Origin: Nannocystis bainbridge
GTDB taxonomy: Bacteria; Myxococcota_A; Polyangia; Nannocystales; Nannocystaceae
DNA length: 64,000 nucleotides
NCBI RefSeq assembly: GCF_028368995.1
Contig: NZ_JAQNDL010000003.1
Coordinates: 992,001 to 1,056,000, forward strand
Direction of reading: 5' to 3'
Below are positions 26,543 to 35,976 of the stretch, piece by piece; the stretch's first letter is position 1, and each line of letters opens with the position of its first letter. Below the pieces are notes generated by a model. It was not told where the DNA came from, made no database searches, and saw nothing but the letters and a program-made list of their open reading frames with translations. The position numbers were made by a program, and so were the translations under genes.

Positions 26543-26574
26543 CCCTCGCGGACGGACCCGTCCCCGAGGGTTTT
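26543..26574 (+). terminator. Rho-independent terminator after clpV
   Basis: CCCTCG (26543-26548) pairs with CGAGGG (26565-26570), with additional pairing of GGAC/GTCC inside, and TTTT follows (26571-26574). It lies 43 nt after the clpV stop and marks the end of the hcp-clpV unit. Confidence 0.8.
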
Positions 26575-26732
26575 CTGCTACCCGCGCCAGCAAGCGTCGC
26601 GTCACTCCGCGGCGCCTTCTTCGGCCACGAGGGCCCGCGGAACCTCGCTCCGCGAGCCCGCCCTGCCTCGCCTAGCGACGCTGCGGCCCCGCAGTGAGGC
26701 CTGGAGAGGGCGTGTCGGACCTCACGGTGATG

Positions 26733-26759
26733 GATCTTTGGGACATGTCCTGAAAGATC
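26733..26759. repeat. Palindrome-family member with outer arms GATCTTT/AAAGATC
   Basis: The 27-bp dyad has outer arms GATCTTT and AAAGATC around GGACATGTCC. This core is the inverse arrangement (GGACA first) of the dispersed CATGTCC-N4-GGACATG family. It lies 47 nt upstream of the SIMPL gene and could act as an operator or hairpin. Confidence 0.6.
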
Positions 26760-26806
26760 GGCCGCGTGGAATGTTTGGCGCGCCTGCGACGTAAGGCGCC
26801 TTCAGC

Positions 26807-27580
26807 ATGGAACCGAGCAAGCCCTCCGCCTCCCTCGATCTGCGACCGTTCGGCCTCCTCGGCGTCGGCGTCGCGCTGGTCCTCGCCACATACATCGCCA
26901 GCAGCACCTGGGAGCGCGTCCGTGTGCGCCCCGTGGTCCGCACGATCCAGGTCACCGGCTCGGCCAAGAAGCGCATCGTCTCGGACTTCATCGAGTGGAC
27001 CGCGACCGTCGAAGCCAGCGCCGACGGCCGCACCGAGGCCTATCGGGTGCTCCACGACAACGCCAAGCGCACCGAAGAGTTCCTGATCAAGCACGGCGTG
27101 CCCAAGGACCACATCTGGCTGTCCTCGGCCAGCGTCGACCCGTCCTACGAGACCGAGTATCACGGCACCGGCGAGAACCGCATCGAGAAGCAAGTGCTCA
27201 AGGGCTACGACGCGCTGCAGGAGATCAAGGTCCGCTCCAGCGACGTCGCCCTGGTGGAGAAGATGTCGCGCGAGGTCACCGAGCTGCTCGAGCAAGGCGT
27301 GACCGTCAGCTCCGACGCTCCGGAGTACTTCTACACGAAGCTCGGCGACGTGAAGATCGAGATGCTCGCCGAAGCCTCGCGCGACGCCCGAACCCGCGCC
27401 GACAACATCGTCGCCTCGGCCGGCGGCGCCGAGATCGGCGCGCTGCGCACGGCCGACATGGGCGTCATCAACGTGAACCCGGCAAACTCCACGACGGGCT
27501 CGTGGGACGGCAACAACGATACTTCGTCGCTCGAGAAGGACATCATCACGATCGTCCACGCTACGTTCGAGCTGAAGTAG
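26807..27580 (+). CDS. SIMPL-domain (DUF541) membrane-anchored protein
   Basis: The 257-aa protein has an N-terminal membrane anchor (residues ~14-32) and a SIMPL/DUF541 domain: 'IQVTGSAKKRIVSDFIEWTATV', 'LKGYDALQEIKVRSSDVALVEKMS' and the C-terminal 'ASRDARTRADNIVASAGGAEIGALRTADMG'. SIMPL proteins are periplasmic and poorly understood; some are linked to oxidative stress or signalling. The gene stands alone between the clpV terminator and a region of IS debris. Start ATG at 26807 places the hydrophobic anchor normally. Confidence 0.85.
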   Translation: MEPSKPSASLDLRPFGLLGVGVALVLATYIASSTWERVRVRPVVRTIQVTGSAKKRIVSDFIEWTATVEASADGRTEAYRVLHDNAKRTEEFLIKHGVPKDHIWLSSASVDPSYETEYHGTGENRIEKQVLKGYDALQEIKVRSSDVALVEKMSREVTELLEQGVTVSSDAPEYFYTKLGDVKIEMLAEASRDARTRADNIVASAGGAEIGALRTADMGVINVNPANSTTGSWDGNNDTSSLEKDIITIVHATFELK

Positions 27581-27788
27581 GGCTCCGCGGGGTTGAGGGT
27601 TCTTGCTTGGCAAGCGACCCGCGAGAGGCGAGACCACTTGCCCAATGTTCGCACCAACTCGGGCACGGGCGCTGAACGGCGAGCCAGCCCTCGTCTCCCG
27701 CAGCCCGGCGGGTAGAGAGGCCGCGAGACCGCCTCGCGCGGCGCCAGACACGATTGGTACGTCGCCCGGGCAATCGTGGCTCGCCCGT

Positions 27789-28085
27789 TTACACGGGCTG
27801 GCCGAGTGCTTCCACCAGGCACTCCTCCGCGACACGAAGCTTGCCGCGTGTCGCAAAATCCCGGTCCACGGCATACATGCCCAGAACCTCCACGGCATAG
27901 GAATGGAACCCGACGGCCGCTTGCCGGTTCCAAAACTTGAACAGCCGAATCCCGCGCCGAAGGTCGCGAAACGGCGCATCCAATTCGTCGATCAGCCGTA
28001 TCTGTCGCTCGACAGACGTAGCGACGAATCTGTCGGTCTGGCGCCGCAGGATGAGCGCATGTTCGATATCATCACCCTCGACGAG
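27789..28085 (-). pseudogene. 3' fragment of an unknown gene, cut at a transposase junction
   Basis: The minus-strand frame from 28085 to the TAA at 27789 is open for 98 codons and reads like real protein ('LRRGIRLFKFWNRQAAVGF', 'HSYAVEVLGMYAVDRDF'), but has no good start. An in-frame stop lies immediately beyond 28085, where the plus-strand transposase fragment begins. The 'RL.KFWNRQ...HSYA.EVL' pattern recalls the helical C-terminal part of OAS/CD-NTase-like nucleotidyltransferases, but this is only a resemblance. The upstream half of the gene has been lost in the rearrangement. Confidence 0.45.
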
Positions 28086-28086
28086 C

Positions 28087-28779
28087 TATTACCTCTACGT
28101 CCTGCTCGACATCTACAGCCGCTGCGTCGTCGGCTGGACCCTGGCGCACCGCGAGAGCGCCGACCTCGCCGCACGCCTGATCCGCGCCGCCTGCGACAAG
28201 CAGAACATCCAACCTGACCAATTGACCATTCACGCCGATCGCGGCGCCGTTCCCACGTCGCGCGAGCTCGCCGACCTCTACGATGCCCTGGGTGCCCGCC
28301 GCTCGCACAGCAGGCCCCACGTCAGCGACGACAACCCGTACTCGGAGGCCCACTTCAAGACCCTCAAGTACACCCACGACTACCCCGACCGCTTCGCCTC
28401 CTACGACGACGCCCACGCCTTCTGCGCCCGCTTCGTCGACGGCTACAACCATCACCACCGCCACTCCGGCATCGCCTTCCTGGCCCCCGCCGACGTGCAT
28501 TACGGCCGCACCGAGGCCATCCTGTCCATCAGGGCTGCCGCCCTCCACGCCGCCTTCGAAGCCCATCCCGAGCGCTTCGTCCGTGGAAGGCCCACGCCGC
28601 GCCGGCCACCCGCCGCGGTCTACATCAACCCACCGCGCCGCCTCGAACGCGGCCTTCGCGAGTACGACGTCCATGTCCTTTCGGACAGGTGCAGCACGAC
28701 CGATAGCCCACCGGACTGCTACTGCGGCGAAATCTCACATTCACTAAACAGGACCCGCGCCGTGTCTCAAAGTCATTGA
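28087..28779 (+). pseudogene. Truncated IS3-type transposase (rve integrase core, 3' part)
   Basis: From 'YYLYVLLDIYSRCVVGW' onward the frame encodes an rve/DDE integrase core of IS3-type transposases, with 'IHADRGAVPTS', 'HSRPHVSDDNPYSEAHFKTLKY' and 'FVDGYNHHHRHSGIAFLAPADVHYG'. The N-terminal half, including the first catalytic Asp region, is missing: at 28086 the sequence switches abruptly to an unrelated minus-strand gene fragment. No terminal repeats were found. The C-terminal end contains a palindrome-family core (28674-28687) that is read as 'VLSDR'. It is presumably inactive. Confidence 0.8.
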
Positions 28780-29511
28780 CAGGCTCCGATCCCGACCGAG
28801 CCCCCTCTTCTTGAACTTGATCCGACCGAGTGTCGCTGCGACCGGACGATGGCGTGCCCGGCGTCAAGTTCGAAGCGTAAGCGCTGCTCTACACGCGCGT
28901 GGGCGGCCGATGACCGTACTCGGCAGCAGTTCCTCCCCGCGGGTCGTTTGCCAGATTCAATGGTCGAGATAAACGTAGAGGTCCTCGAGCTCTGCCCCGC
29001 GATGGCGTTCCCTTTGCCGATTGAACCGCCCACGCGGGTATCGGACGACACCGAACTCGCGGTTGTTTCAAGGGACAGAGCGTCTCCGACGCTCAGGATC
29101 TCCGCAGCGAACTCGTCGACATGTTCGGACGACGCGCCGCGTGAACGACCACGTGTCCGGATTCCAGCAGCCGGCGCAGGCCAGCAGGCACCCTGAACCC
29201 AGGCGACGAGTCGCTCGCCGGGGCCGTTCGCCGCGCTGCGGCGGAGGTGCGGGCGACGTTGAGCTTCATCCATAAGTCCGCTTGAGCAGCACGAGGCGGA
29301 TCGCTACGGCCCGACCACTGGGTCCGCACCCATCGAGATCCGGATCGGCTGCGATGGCGCGTTCACGCTGACGGGCTTCCCGAGCGACGAATGGGTCGAC
29401 GACGGCTGATGATCATTGCCAGCGCGCCGCGTCCTGATGGCTCTGGCTAACACCGTTCAGAGCGCAAGCCGCCTTGTGAAGCCCATCTCCCTGTGTTGAT
29501 GTTTCCGAGTC
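28780..29511. other. Degenerate region between IS remnant and the PLD-helicase operon
   Basis: No full gene is supported. The region contains a short protein-like tail (29281-29409, listed separately) and otherwise frames without family resemblance. Together with the truncated transposase it looks like an old insertion/deletion hotspot. The operon promoter should lie near its right end, but none was recognised. Confidence 0.5.
29281..29409 (+). pseudogene. Short coding-like tail fragment
   Basis: The frame reads LEQHEADRYGPTTGSAP, then a protein-like stretch with 'IRIGCDGAFTLTGFPSDEW', to a TGA at 29407. An in-frame stop lies a few codons upstream and there is no start. It is probably the 3' end of a lost gene; the family is unknown. 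Confidence 0.3.
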
Positions 29512-30870
29512 ATGATCGCCCTCGTCCCCCTCGCGCGCCCTGCCGAGGTCCTGCTCTGGGCCGCCCCGCTCCCGGGCGAGTCCGAGTTTGTCCTCGAAGA
29601 CCCGCTCGCGCTCGACTATCTCGGCCAGCAGCTCGGCTATTTCCTCCTCCCGGCGCTCACGACCCGCAGCGGCCAGGCGCAGTACTTTGCCCTGGTCCTC
29701 TACGGCCTCGACCTCGCCGAGCGTGCCCTCAAGGAATACGGCCTGCCCGATGACGATGACGAGCGCCGTCGGCTGTTCGAACGGTGGGAACGGCTATGGG
29801 CGCTCGCCACCCTCGAGTCCCGCAACGGCTCGCTCGGCCGCGGTCACCCCGACGCCATGCGCGGCGCTCGTGGCGTCAGCAAGACCTGGTTCTCCGGCGA
29901 CAAGCCGCTCCCGCGCGACTACCCGCTCATCTCCCGCCAGAGCGAGCTGGGCGGCCTCGGCGCGTACCTCGTCCCGCTCCGCGACCTCGGCCTCGTCTAC
30001 CCCGGCAGCTTGCGGATCACCCCGGCCGCCACCCCGATCGTCGACGCCTTCTGGGGCGAGCCCGGCACCACGCACATGCAGCGCTTCGACAACTGGGCGC
30101 TGCACGTGCTCGCGCCGGCCACCAGTCGCATCGAGCGCAAGTTCCAGAATTTCCGCCTCGCCACCCTCGGCGAGCGCTCGCGCCTGACCAGCATCCTCGG
30201 CCGCAGGCCCCAGCAGGATCGAATCTTCGAGGCCGTCGTCGAGCGCGCCCCGCCGCCGAGCCTCGCCGTCGCCCGCCTCGTCGAGCGGGCGACCCGGCTC
30301 GATATCCACGATCCGCGCGACGTGCTCCTCGCCATGCTCGCTGGTCGCTGCGGCCCCGTCGACGCTCCACTGCGGGACTTGCTCGGCCTCGCCCTCGCCT
30401 TTGGCGACACCGCCGTCGCCGTACGCGACTGCTTCGACACCATCTACACCGACATCACCGACGCCGGCTTCATCGCCGCGCGCGCCCGCATCGTCGGCCA
30501 GTCGCTCACGACCGAACGCCTGGACAACCTCCGCCGCGCCACTGCGGCCCTGCTCGCCGCCCCCGAGCTCGCGCGTCTGCAGCGACTGCCGATGCACGGC
30601 CGCGTCTTCCTCCGCCTCGCCGAGGATCTCTCCGGCGCCACGCCCGACGCCGTCCTCGACCACATCCTCGCCTTCCACCGCCGCGTCCAGCGCGAGCGCA
30701 CCACCGGCGACAGCTGGATCGCCCATGACGGCGGCGACCTCAGAATCGCCCAGACCCGCTACACCGGCCACCGCTTCGAGGCCCGCTTCCCCGCCTTCAA
30801 GCTCAACATCGTCCGCAACCTGCTCGAAACGACAGGCCGTCTCCCCGCCACGAACGGAGCGCCGCAATGA
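29512..30870 (+). CDS. Unknown 452-aa protein, first gene of PLD-helicase operon
   Basis: No known family was recognised. The protein is soluble, without signal peptide or membrane segment. The N-terminal half is mixed alpha/beta ('PLARPAEVLLWAAPLPGESE', 'LDYLGQQLGYFLLPALTTRS'); the C-terminal half is mostly helical with many Arg/Leu heptad-like stretches ('ERLDNLRRATAALLAAPEL'). A Trp/Gly-rich motif lies in the middle ('VDAFWGEPGTTHMQRFDNW'). The stop overlaps the next start (ATGA at 30867-30870), so translation is coupled to the PLD gene. In a three-gene set with a PLD-fold protein and an SNF2 helicase it is a likely target-recognition, specificity or structural subunit. That role is inferred only from context. 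Confidence 0.7.
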   Translation: MIALVPLARPAEVLLWAAPLPGESEFVLEDPLALDYLGQQLGYFLLPALTTRSGQAQYFALVLYGLDLAERALKEYGLPDDDDERRRLFERWERLWALATLESRNGSLGRGHPDAMRGARGVSKTWFSGDKPLPRDYPLISRQSELGGLGAYLVPLRDLGLVYPGSLRITPAATPIVDAFWGEPGTTHMQRFDNWALHVLAPATSRIERKFQNFRLATLGERSRLTSILGRRPQQDRIFEAVVERAPPPSLAVARLVERATRLDIHDPRDVLLAMLAGRCGPVDAPLRDLLGLALAFGDTAVAVRDCFDTIYTDITDAGFIAARARIVGQSLTTERLDNLRRATAALLAAPELARLQRLPMHGRVFLRLAEDLSGATPDAVLDHILAFHRRVQRERTTGDSWIAHDGGDLRIAQTRYTGHRFEARFPAFKLNIVRNLLETTGRLPATNGAPQ

Positions 30871-33056
30871 CGAAACGATCCGCCCCCCCGCGGCGCACCG
30901 CCCTCGAATGTCTCGAGAGCCAGGAGCCCTGCCTCGGCGCCGTCTTCTGCTCCTATACCTTCGACCCGATCTTCTTCGAGTCGCACGTCCTGCGCACGAT
31001 CCTCAAGCTGCAGAGCGATCCCGACGAACAGCTCCCCGACTTCCTGCGCGAGGGTCTAAAGGCGCTCCAGGGCGTTCCGGTCGCCTGTTTCGTGGACGCC
31101 GATGCCCGCACACCCGGCCAGCGCCTCCCCTACGACCTTCGTCTCATCTCCGCTCGCGTCTTCCACCCCAAGCTCGCCCTGCTCGTCCACAACGATCACG
31201 CGAACCTGCTCCTTGGGTCTGGCAACCTCACGCGTGGTGGCTACGGCGACAACACCGAACTGTGGTTCCCCCGCAAGCTCCGCTACAGCGACGCGAACGA
31301 CGTCGCTGCCTTGCGCGCGCTACTCGGCTTCCTGGGCGGCGTCGAGGCCCTCGCTGGCGCACCGAGCCCGCAGCTCGCCCTCGTCCGCACCAGCCTCACC
31401 GCTCGCCTCGCTACCGCCCCCGCCCAGGCCGACGCCCGCACCTTCCACGTCCTGCACTCCCTGCAGGCCCCGCTGCTCCCGGCCTTCCTCGAGCTCGTCC
31501 CGCGCGACGCGGAGATCCTCCAGCTCGGCGTGCTCGCGCCATTCTTCGAGCGCGACGATCAGCAGGCTGCCGAACTCGAACAGGTCCAATCACTCGTCAG
31601 CTACATCCTCGCCGCTCGCAACAGCCACAAGGCCGAGCTCCACCTTGGCTTCGGCTGGCAGGGCGGCCCGCTTGGTCCCCCGGCTATTGTCCCCGCGCTC
31701 GAGCAGAGAGTCGGCCAGCTCTGGGTCCATCGCACGCCCGGCGATCCGCCGACCATCGAGTACTTCATCCCGCTCAAGTGCACCGCCAAGACGGTCCGCT
31801 ACCTCGACCACCGGCTGAAAGAGCGCTCGTGGTCCCGCGAGGACGCCGACGAGGCCCACGCCGCGCGTCAGCTCTATCCGGCCGCCCCGCCGGTCGCCAA
31901 CGGTCCCGCGCGGATCGTCGAGGCGCTCGCCAGTCAACGCGAGCTGCGGACCTGGCTCCTGCCGACCCTCCGCTTCGACGATGACCGCCCGGTGCGCCGC
32001 CCACTGCACGCCAAACTGCTGACGATCACCACCGAGCGTCGCGGCGTCATCACCACCTACGTCCTCGTCGGCTCTCCCAACGCCTCTGGCCGTGCCCTGC
32101 TGCACCCGCCACCGCACGGCAACGTCGAGCTCGCCATGGTCTTCTCGGCCGAGGGCGCATGGGCCCTCCCCGATCTGGCACCCGAACTGATCGCCTGTCC
32201 ACGCGACCAGCTTCAACTCGCCGAGCCTGTCTTCCCGGCGACCGGCGTCAACCTCGGTCGCTGGATCGCCGACGCCACCTACGACCCTCGCGCCCGCGAG
32301 CTCCGCGTCGTCTGGGCCGATGGCATCGCGGCGGCACCGACCTCCTGGCGCCTCCTGTACGTCGAGCGCCAGCTGGCCCACGGTGACACCCCGCCGTTCG
32401 GCGAGCTCCGCCTCGGCGGATTCGATCTCCTCGCGATCTGCTGCGAGCTGACGCTCGAGATCGCCGGCGTCTTTTACAGCGTCCCGATCCGCGTCACCGA
32501 CCTCGGTGCCCTGCCCGCCGACCCGGTCGAGGCGCAGTACGGCCTCGCCGAGTTGATCGCCCTGCTCAGCCGCCGGATCGGTCGTGAGCGCCTGCGCCAC
32601 GTCGCCACCCAGGCCGGCCCACAGGGCACTTCCGCCGTCCTCGAGACCATCTTCGGCGAAGGCTTCACCCCGACCGACATCTTCCGCACGTGGAAGAACC
32701 TCGCCCGCGACCTCCGCGAGGAGAACATCACCCTCGCCGCGTTCCGCCACATCCTCGCCGGCCCGATCGGTGTCCGCGCCGTCTGGCAGCGCATGCGCGA
32801 CGCGATCGGCGGCGCCCTCACCCGCGAGGTCGTGTGGTTCTACGGCGCCGAACTTCTCAAGACCTTCAGCGAGCTCGAGCTGCCCGCGGACCCCGACCAG
32901 CCGAGCAAGCTCGCCGAACTCGCCGGGTTCCTGAACGACCTGCGCGCCGACCTCGGCGCGCTCGCGCCCGACATTCAAGGTCGCCCGTGGATCGGTCCGA
33001 TCCTGCGCTTCTATCAACCACTGACTGCCCCGAGCGAACGCCATGACCCTGCGTGA
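30867..33056 (+). CDS. Phospholipase D-fold protein, putative nuclease
   Basis: This 729-aa protein shows two HKD-like signatures. One is 'VFHPKLALLVHND...LLLGSGNLT' with H100, K102 and N120; the other is 'PLHAKLLTI...VLVGSPNAS' with H near 381 and N near 403. The Asp of the classical HxK-x4-D motif is replaced in both, as in several helicase-associated PLD proteins. Two signatures in one chain would form a single active site. PLD-fold proteins paired with helicases act as ATP-dependent DNA nucleases, for example in NgoAVII/CglI-type restriction and in DISARM (DrmC). It overlaps the preceding gene by 4 nt and the helicase gene by 14 nt. Long C-terminal extension (~500-729) of unknown fold. 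Confidence 0.8.
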   Translation: MTKRSAPPRRTALECLESQEPCLGAVFCSYTFDPIFFESHVLRTILKLQSDPDEQLPDFLREGLKALQGVPVACFVDADARTPGQRLPYDLRLISARVFHPKLALLVHNDHANLLLGSGNLTRGGYGDNTELWFPRKLRYSDANDVAALRALLGFLGGVEALAGAPSPQLALVRTSLTARLATAPAQADARTFHVLHSLQAPLLPAFLELVPRDAEILQLGVLAPFFERDDQQAAELEQVQSLVSYILAARNSHKAELHLGFGWQGGPLGPPAIVPALEQRVGQLWVHRTPGDPPTIEYFIPLKCTAKTVRYLDHRLKERSWSREDADEAHAARQLYPAAPPVANGPARIVEALASQRELRTWLLPTLRFDDDRPVRRPLHAKLLTITTERRGVITTYVLVGSPNASGRALLHPPPHGNVELAMVFSAEGAWALPDLAPELIACPRDQLQLAEPVFPATGVNLGRWIADATYDPRARELRVVWADGIAAAPTSWRLLYVERQLAHGDTPPFGELRLGGFDLLAICCELTLEIAGVFYSVPIRVTDLGALPADPVEAQYGLAELIALLSRRIGRERLRHVATQAGPQGTSAVLETIFGEGFTPTDIFRTWKNLARDLREENITLAAFRHILAGPIGVRAVWQRMRDAIGGALTREVVWFYGAELLKTFSELELPADPDQPSKLAELAGFLNDLRADLGALAPDIQGRPWIGPILRFYQPLTAPSERHDPA

Positions 33057-35976
33057 CCAAGCCTGGCTCCGCACCTTCCTCGACCTCGGCGCGCACGCCC
33101 AGCAGGGCAACATCTCCTCGCGTGACATCGAGCGGCAGGAGGACACCGTCCTCCGCGCCCTCGACATCTTGCAGGACCACCCCGGCGTCGTGCTCGCCGA
33201 CGAGGTCGGCATGGGCAAGACCTTCGAGGCGCTCGGCGTGCTCGCAGCCCGCGCTCACGTCGCGCCCGACAGCCGCTTCCTCGTCATCACGCCCGGCCCC
33301 GACCTCAACAAGAAGTGGACCCGAGAGATCCGGCGCTTCATCGCCGACGCCGGCGGCGGTCGCAAGATCTACGGCGGCCTCGAGCCCGACGCGATCCTGG
33401 ACGTCGGTCGTCTCGGCGACCTCCTGGTCGAGGCCCCGCGCCGTCGCGTGCTGATCGCCCCGATCAGCCTGTTCTTGCGCGGCGTCCGCGAGGACCACGC
33501 CGACCTGCTCGACCTCTTCTGTCGCTACAAGCGCCTCTCCGGCCCGACGCGCGCCGCCATCTTCCGCCGCTTCCGCGACGGCGCCTGCCAGCGCGAACCC
33601 GCCGAGACCTTCTTCGGAAAGTTCGACTACGCCGCCCTCGAGCCGCACCTCGCGGCCGCCTTCGCGCGCGCCGACGGCAACGAGCCCACGCTCGACGCCG
33701 CCTACGCCGAGCACGGCAACGAGCTCTTCGCCGCCGACAACAAGGTCGGCAAGATCCTCGACCTCCTCGACCTCGCCCGCTACCGGCTCGCCCGCGCCCT
33801 GCTCCCGACCTTCGACCTGCTCGTCGTCGACGAGGCCCACAAGCTCAAGAACCGCGAGACCAAGCGCGCCCTGTCGCTGAGCCAGGCCCTGCGCCAGCGC
33901 TTCCGCAACGCCCTCTTCTTGACCGCGACGCCGTTCCAGCTCGGCATCGACGAGCTGCGTCAGGTCTTCGCCCTCTTCTCTCTCGCCCAGACCGCGCCTC
34001 CCGACCTGCAAGAGCGCGCCGAGCAGCTGCTGACCGACATCCGCGATTATCAGGGCACCTACGCCGCCTTCGAGCGCGACTGGGGCCGCGTCGATCCGGT
34101 GCTCGCCGCCGAGCTCGGCCAGCACCTCGAGCGTTCGCCCGATCTCTCACAGCTCCCCGACAACCCCGCTCTCCGCCCGGTCGCGCTGCACGTGCGGCGG
34201 CTGATCGAGCTCAAGGACGCGCGCATCGAACCGGCCTTCCGCCGCTGGATGGTCCGCAGCCGCCGTGACGACCGCTTCCTCTACCGGGACCACTGCCCCA
34301 GGCACTTGCCCGTCGCGGGTCCGGCGATGATCCCCTTCCTCGCCTACGAGCGGCTGATCGCCGAACTGTTCGACCAGAAGCATCCGACCCACAAGGCCGC
34401 AGTCGAGATCAACATGGTCTCGTCCTACAGCGCCGCCCAGAAGAGCGAGATGCTCTCGAACGAGAAGACCGCCGCGATCCCGTCGATCGAGCGCTACCGC
34501 GGCCTCTTGCGCGACATCTTGAAGAACCTCTCCGACGAGCGCGACAGTCATCCCAAGCTCTCGCACGTCCTGGGCGACGTCCTGCGCGCCGCCGAGGAGC
34601 GTGGTGAAAAGACGCTGATCTTCTGCGCCCGGATCCAGACGCTGCACGAGCTCCAGCGCAAGCTGCACGACGCCTGGGAGGACCGCCTCCTCGACCGCTG
34701 GCGCCACGCCTACCCCGATGCCGACCACGAGGGCATCTTCGGCGAGCGCGGCGAGGACCGCCACGCCCGCGGCCGCCATGCCCTGCTACAGCAGCGATTC
34801 CACCGCACCCAGGACCTCCTCTACTTCGCGCTGCGCGAGCGCTACCTGCAGACGTTGCTCGACTTCGGGGACTGGGGCGAGCGCCACCTCGACGCGATCG
34901 TCGAACGCGCCGAGCCGCTGCTCCGCCAGGTCCGCACCGGCCCGACCTCCGCCGAACGCATCAACTTCTGCATCCTCAAGCGGGTCGTCGAGCGCGCCGC
35001 CGTCGAACTCCGCCGTGAACACGACCCGGCCTGGGCCAGGGAATTCTCCGAGGTCATCCAGCGGGTCTGCGACCCGCGCTTCATCCCCCACGGCTACGAC
35101 CTCGTGAAGGACGAGCTCGAGGAGTCCGAGGACGGGCACCACACCCCGACCTGGAACATCTCGCGCGAGCACGCGCAGCTCGTCGTCAGCGCGCAGCCCC
35201 ATCTGTGGACGTACTTCCGTGGCAACATGTACGGCCTCCCCGACGAGCGCCGGATCCAGCTCGTCGAACGGCTGGCCCGCTACCTCACCGCGCGCTACGT
35301 CCCGTTCATCGCCGACGTCATCGCCGCAGCAAGTTCGTCCGGTCTCGCCGTCGATCCCGTCCCCTCGCGCGAGCTCCTCGACCTCGTCGACGGCTTCTGG
35401 CAGACCCCTGTCGGACGCGGCTATGTCATTCAGCTGCGGCAGTTCCTGCAGTATTTCCATTACGAGCTCTCCGAGGAGTCGCAGGACAAGCTCCTCGACG
35501 GCGAGCTGCTCGAGGGCCGGTTCGTCCGCCAGACCAGCGACGGCGAGGCGCGCGAGCGCCTGCGCGAGGCCTTCAACACCCCGCTGTACCCGATGGTACT
35601 GATCGCCAACGAGGTCATGCAGGAGGGCCTCGACCTGCAGCGCTCGTGTTGCCGCATCATCCACCACGACCTGCCCTGGAACCCCGCCCAGCTCGAGCAA
35701 CGCGTCGGCCGCATCGACCGCCTCGGCGGCCGGATCCACAAGCTGCGCGACAAGAACGCCGACGCCAAGCTCGAGATCCTCTACCCGCTGATCCAGCAGA
35801 CGATCGACATGCGGATCCACCAGGTCGTCCGCCAGCGCGAGAAATGGCTCGAGTTCCTGCTCGGCGCGCCGCCCGATCCCCAGGAGTACGCCGAGGTCGA
35901 CACGCCGCCGCCGCCGCTCCCCACGGCCCTCGCCGACCGCCTCCGCATCGACCTGCGCCCGCGCTCTCCTTCCTGA
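33043..35976 (+). CDS. SNF2-family helicase/translocase
   Basis: The 977-aa protein has superfamily 2 motifs in order: 'VLADEVGMGKTFEALG' (motif I, ~residues 52-64), 'LLVVDEAHKLKN' (motif II, ~262-265), 'LTATPFQ' (motif III) and, after a large helical insertion of several hundred residues, 'EVMQEGLDLQRSCCRIIHHD' and 'QLEQRVGRIDRLGG' (motifs V-VI, ~886-893). It resembles the SNF2-like proteins of bacterial defence systems (for example DrmD) more than housekeeping RapA. It overlaps the PLD gene by 14 nt and is followed by a strong terminator, closing the operon. The likely role is translocation along DNA to drive the PLD protein. Confidence 0.88.
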   Translation: MTLRDQAWLRTFLDLGAHAQQGNISSRDIERQEDTVLRALDILQDHPGVVLADEVGMGKTFEALGVLAARAHVAPDSRFLVITPGPDLNKKWTREIRRFIADAGGGRKIYGGLEPDAILDVGRLGDLLVEAPRRRVLIAPISLFLRGVREDHADLLDLFCRYKRLSGPTRAAIFRRFRDGACQREPAETFFGKFDYAALEPHLAAAFARADGNEPTLDAAYAEHGNELFAADNKVGKILDLLDLARYRLARALLPTFDLLVVDEAHKLKNRETKRALSLSQALRQRFRNALFLTATPFQLGIDELRQVFALFSLAQTAPPDLQERAEQLLTDIRDYQGTYAAFERDWGRVDPVLAAELGQHLERSPDLSQLPDNPALRPVALHVRRLIELKDARIEPAFRRWMVRSRRDDRFLYRDHCPRHLPVAGPAMIPFLAYERLIAELFDQKHPTHKAAVEINMVSSYSAAQKSEMLSNEKTAAIPSIERYRGLLRDILKNLSDERDSHPKLSHVLGDVLRAAEERGEKTLIFCARIQTLHELQRKLHDAWEDRLLDRWRHAYPDADHEGIFGERGEDRHARGRHALLQQRFHRTQDLLYFALRERYLQTLLDFGDWGERHLDAIVERAEPLLRQVRTGPTSAERINFCILKRVVERAAVELRREHDPAWAREFSEVIQRVCDPRFIPHGYDLVKDELEESEDGHHTPTWNISREHAQLVVSAQPHLWTYFRGNMYGLPDERRIQLVERLARYLTARYVPFIADVIAAASSSGLAVDPVPSRELLDLVDGFWQTPVGRGYVIQLRQFLQYFHYELSEESQDKLLDGELLEGRFVRQTSDGEARERLREAFNTPLYPMVLIANEVMQEGLDLQRSCCRIIHHDLPWNPAQLEQRVGRIDRLGGRIHKLRDKNADAKLEILYPLIQQTIDMRIHQVVRQREKWLEFLLGAPPDPQEYAEVDTPPPPLPTALADRLRIDLRPRSPS

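Noticed and set aside
28773..29273. 166-aa minus-strand frame
   Set aside because: It has some Ser-rich protein-like stretches but no family match, no ribosome-binding site, and lies in a degenerate region.
29512..35976. Assignment to DISARM
   Set aside because: DISARM has a coupled methylase, DrmA helicase and DUF1998 DrmB plus a small PLD protein; none of these except an SNF2 helicase and a PLD fold is here, and the PLD protein is three times too large.
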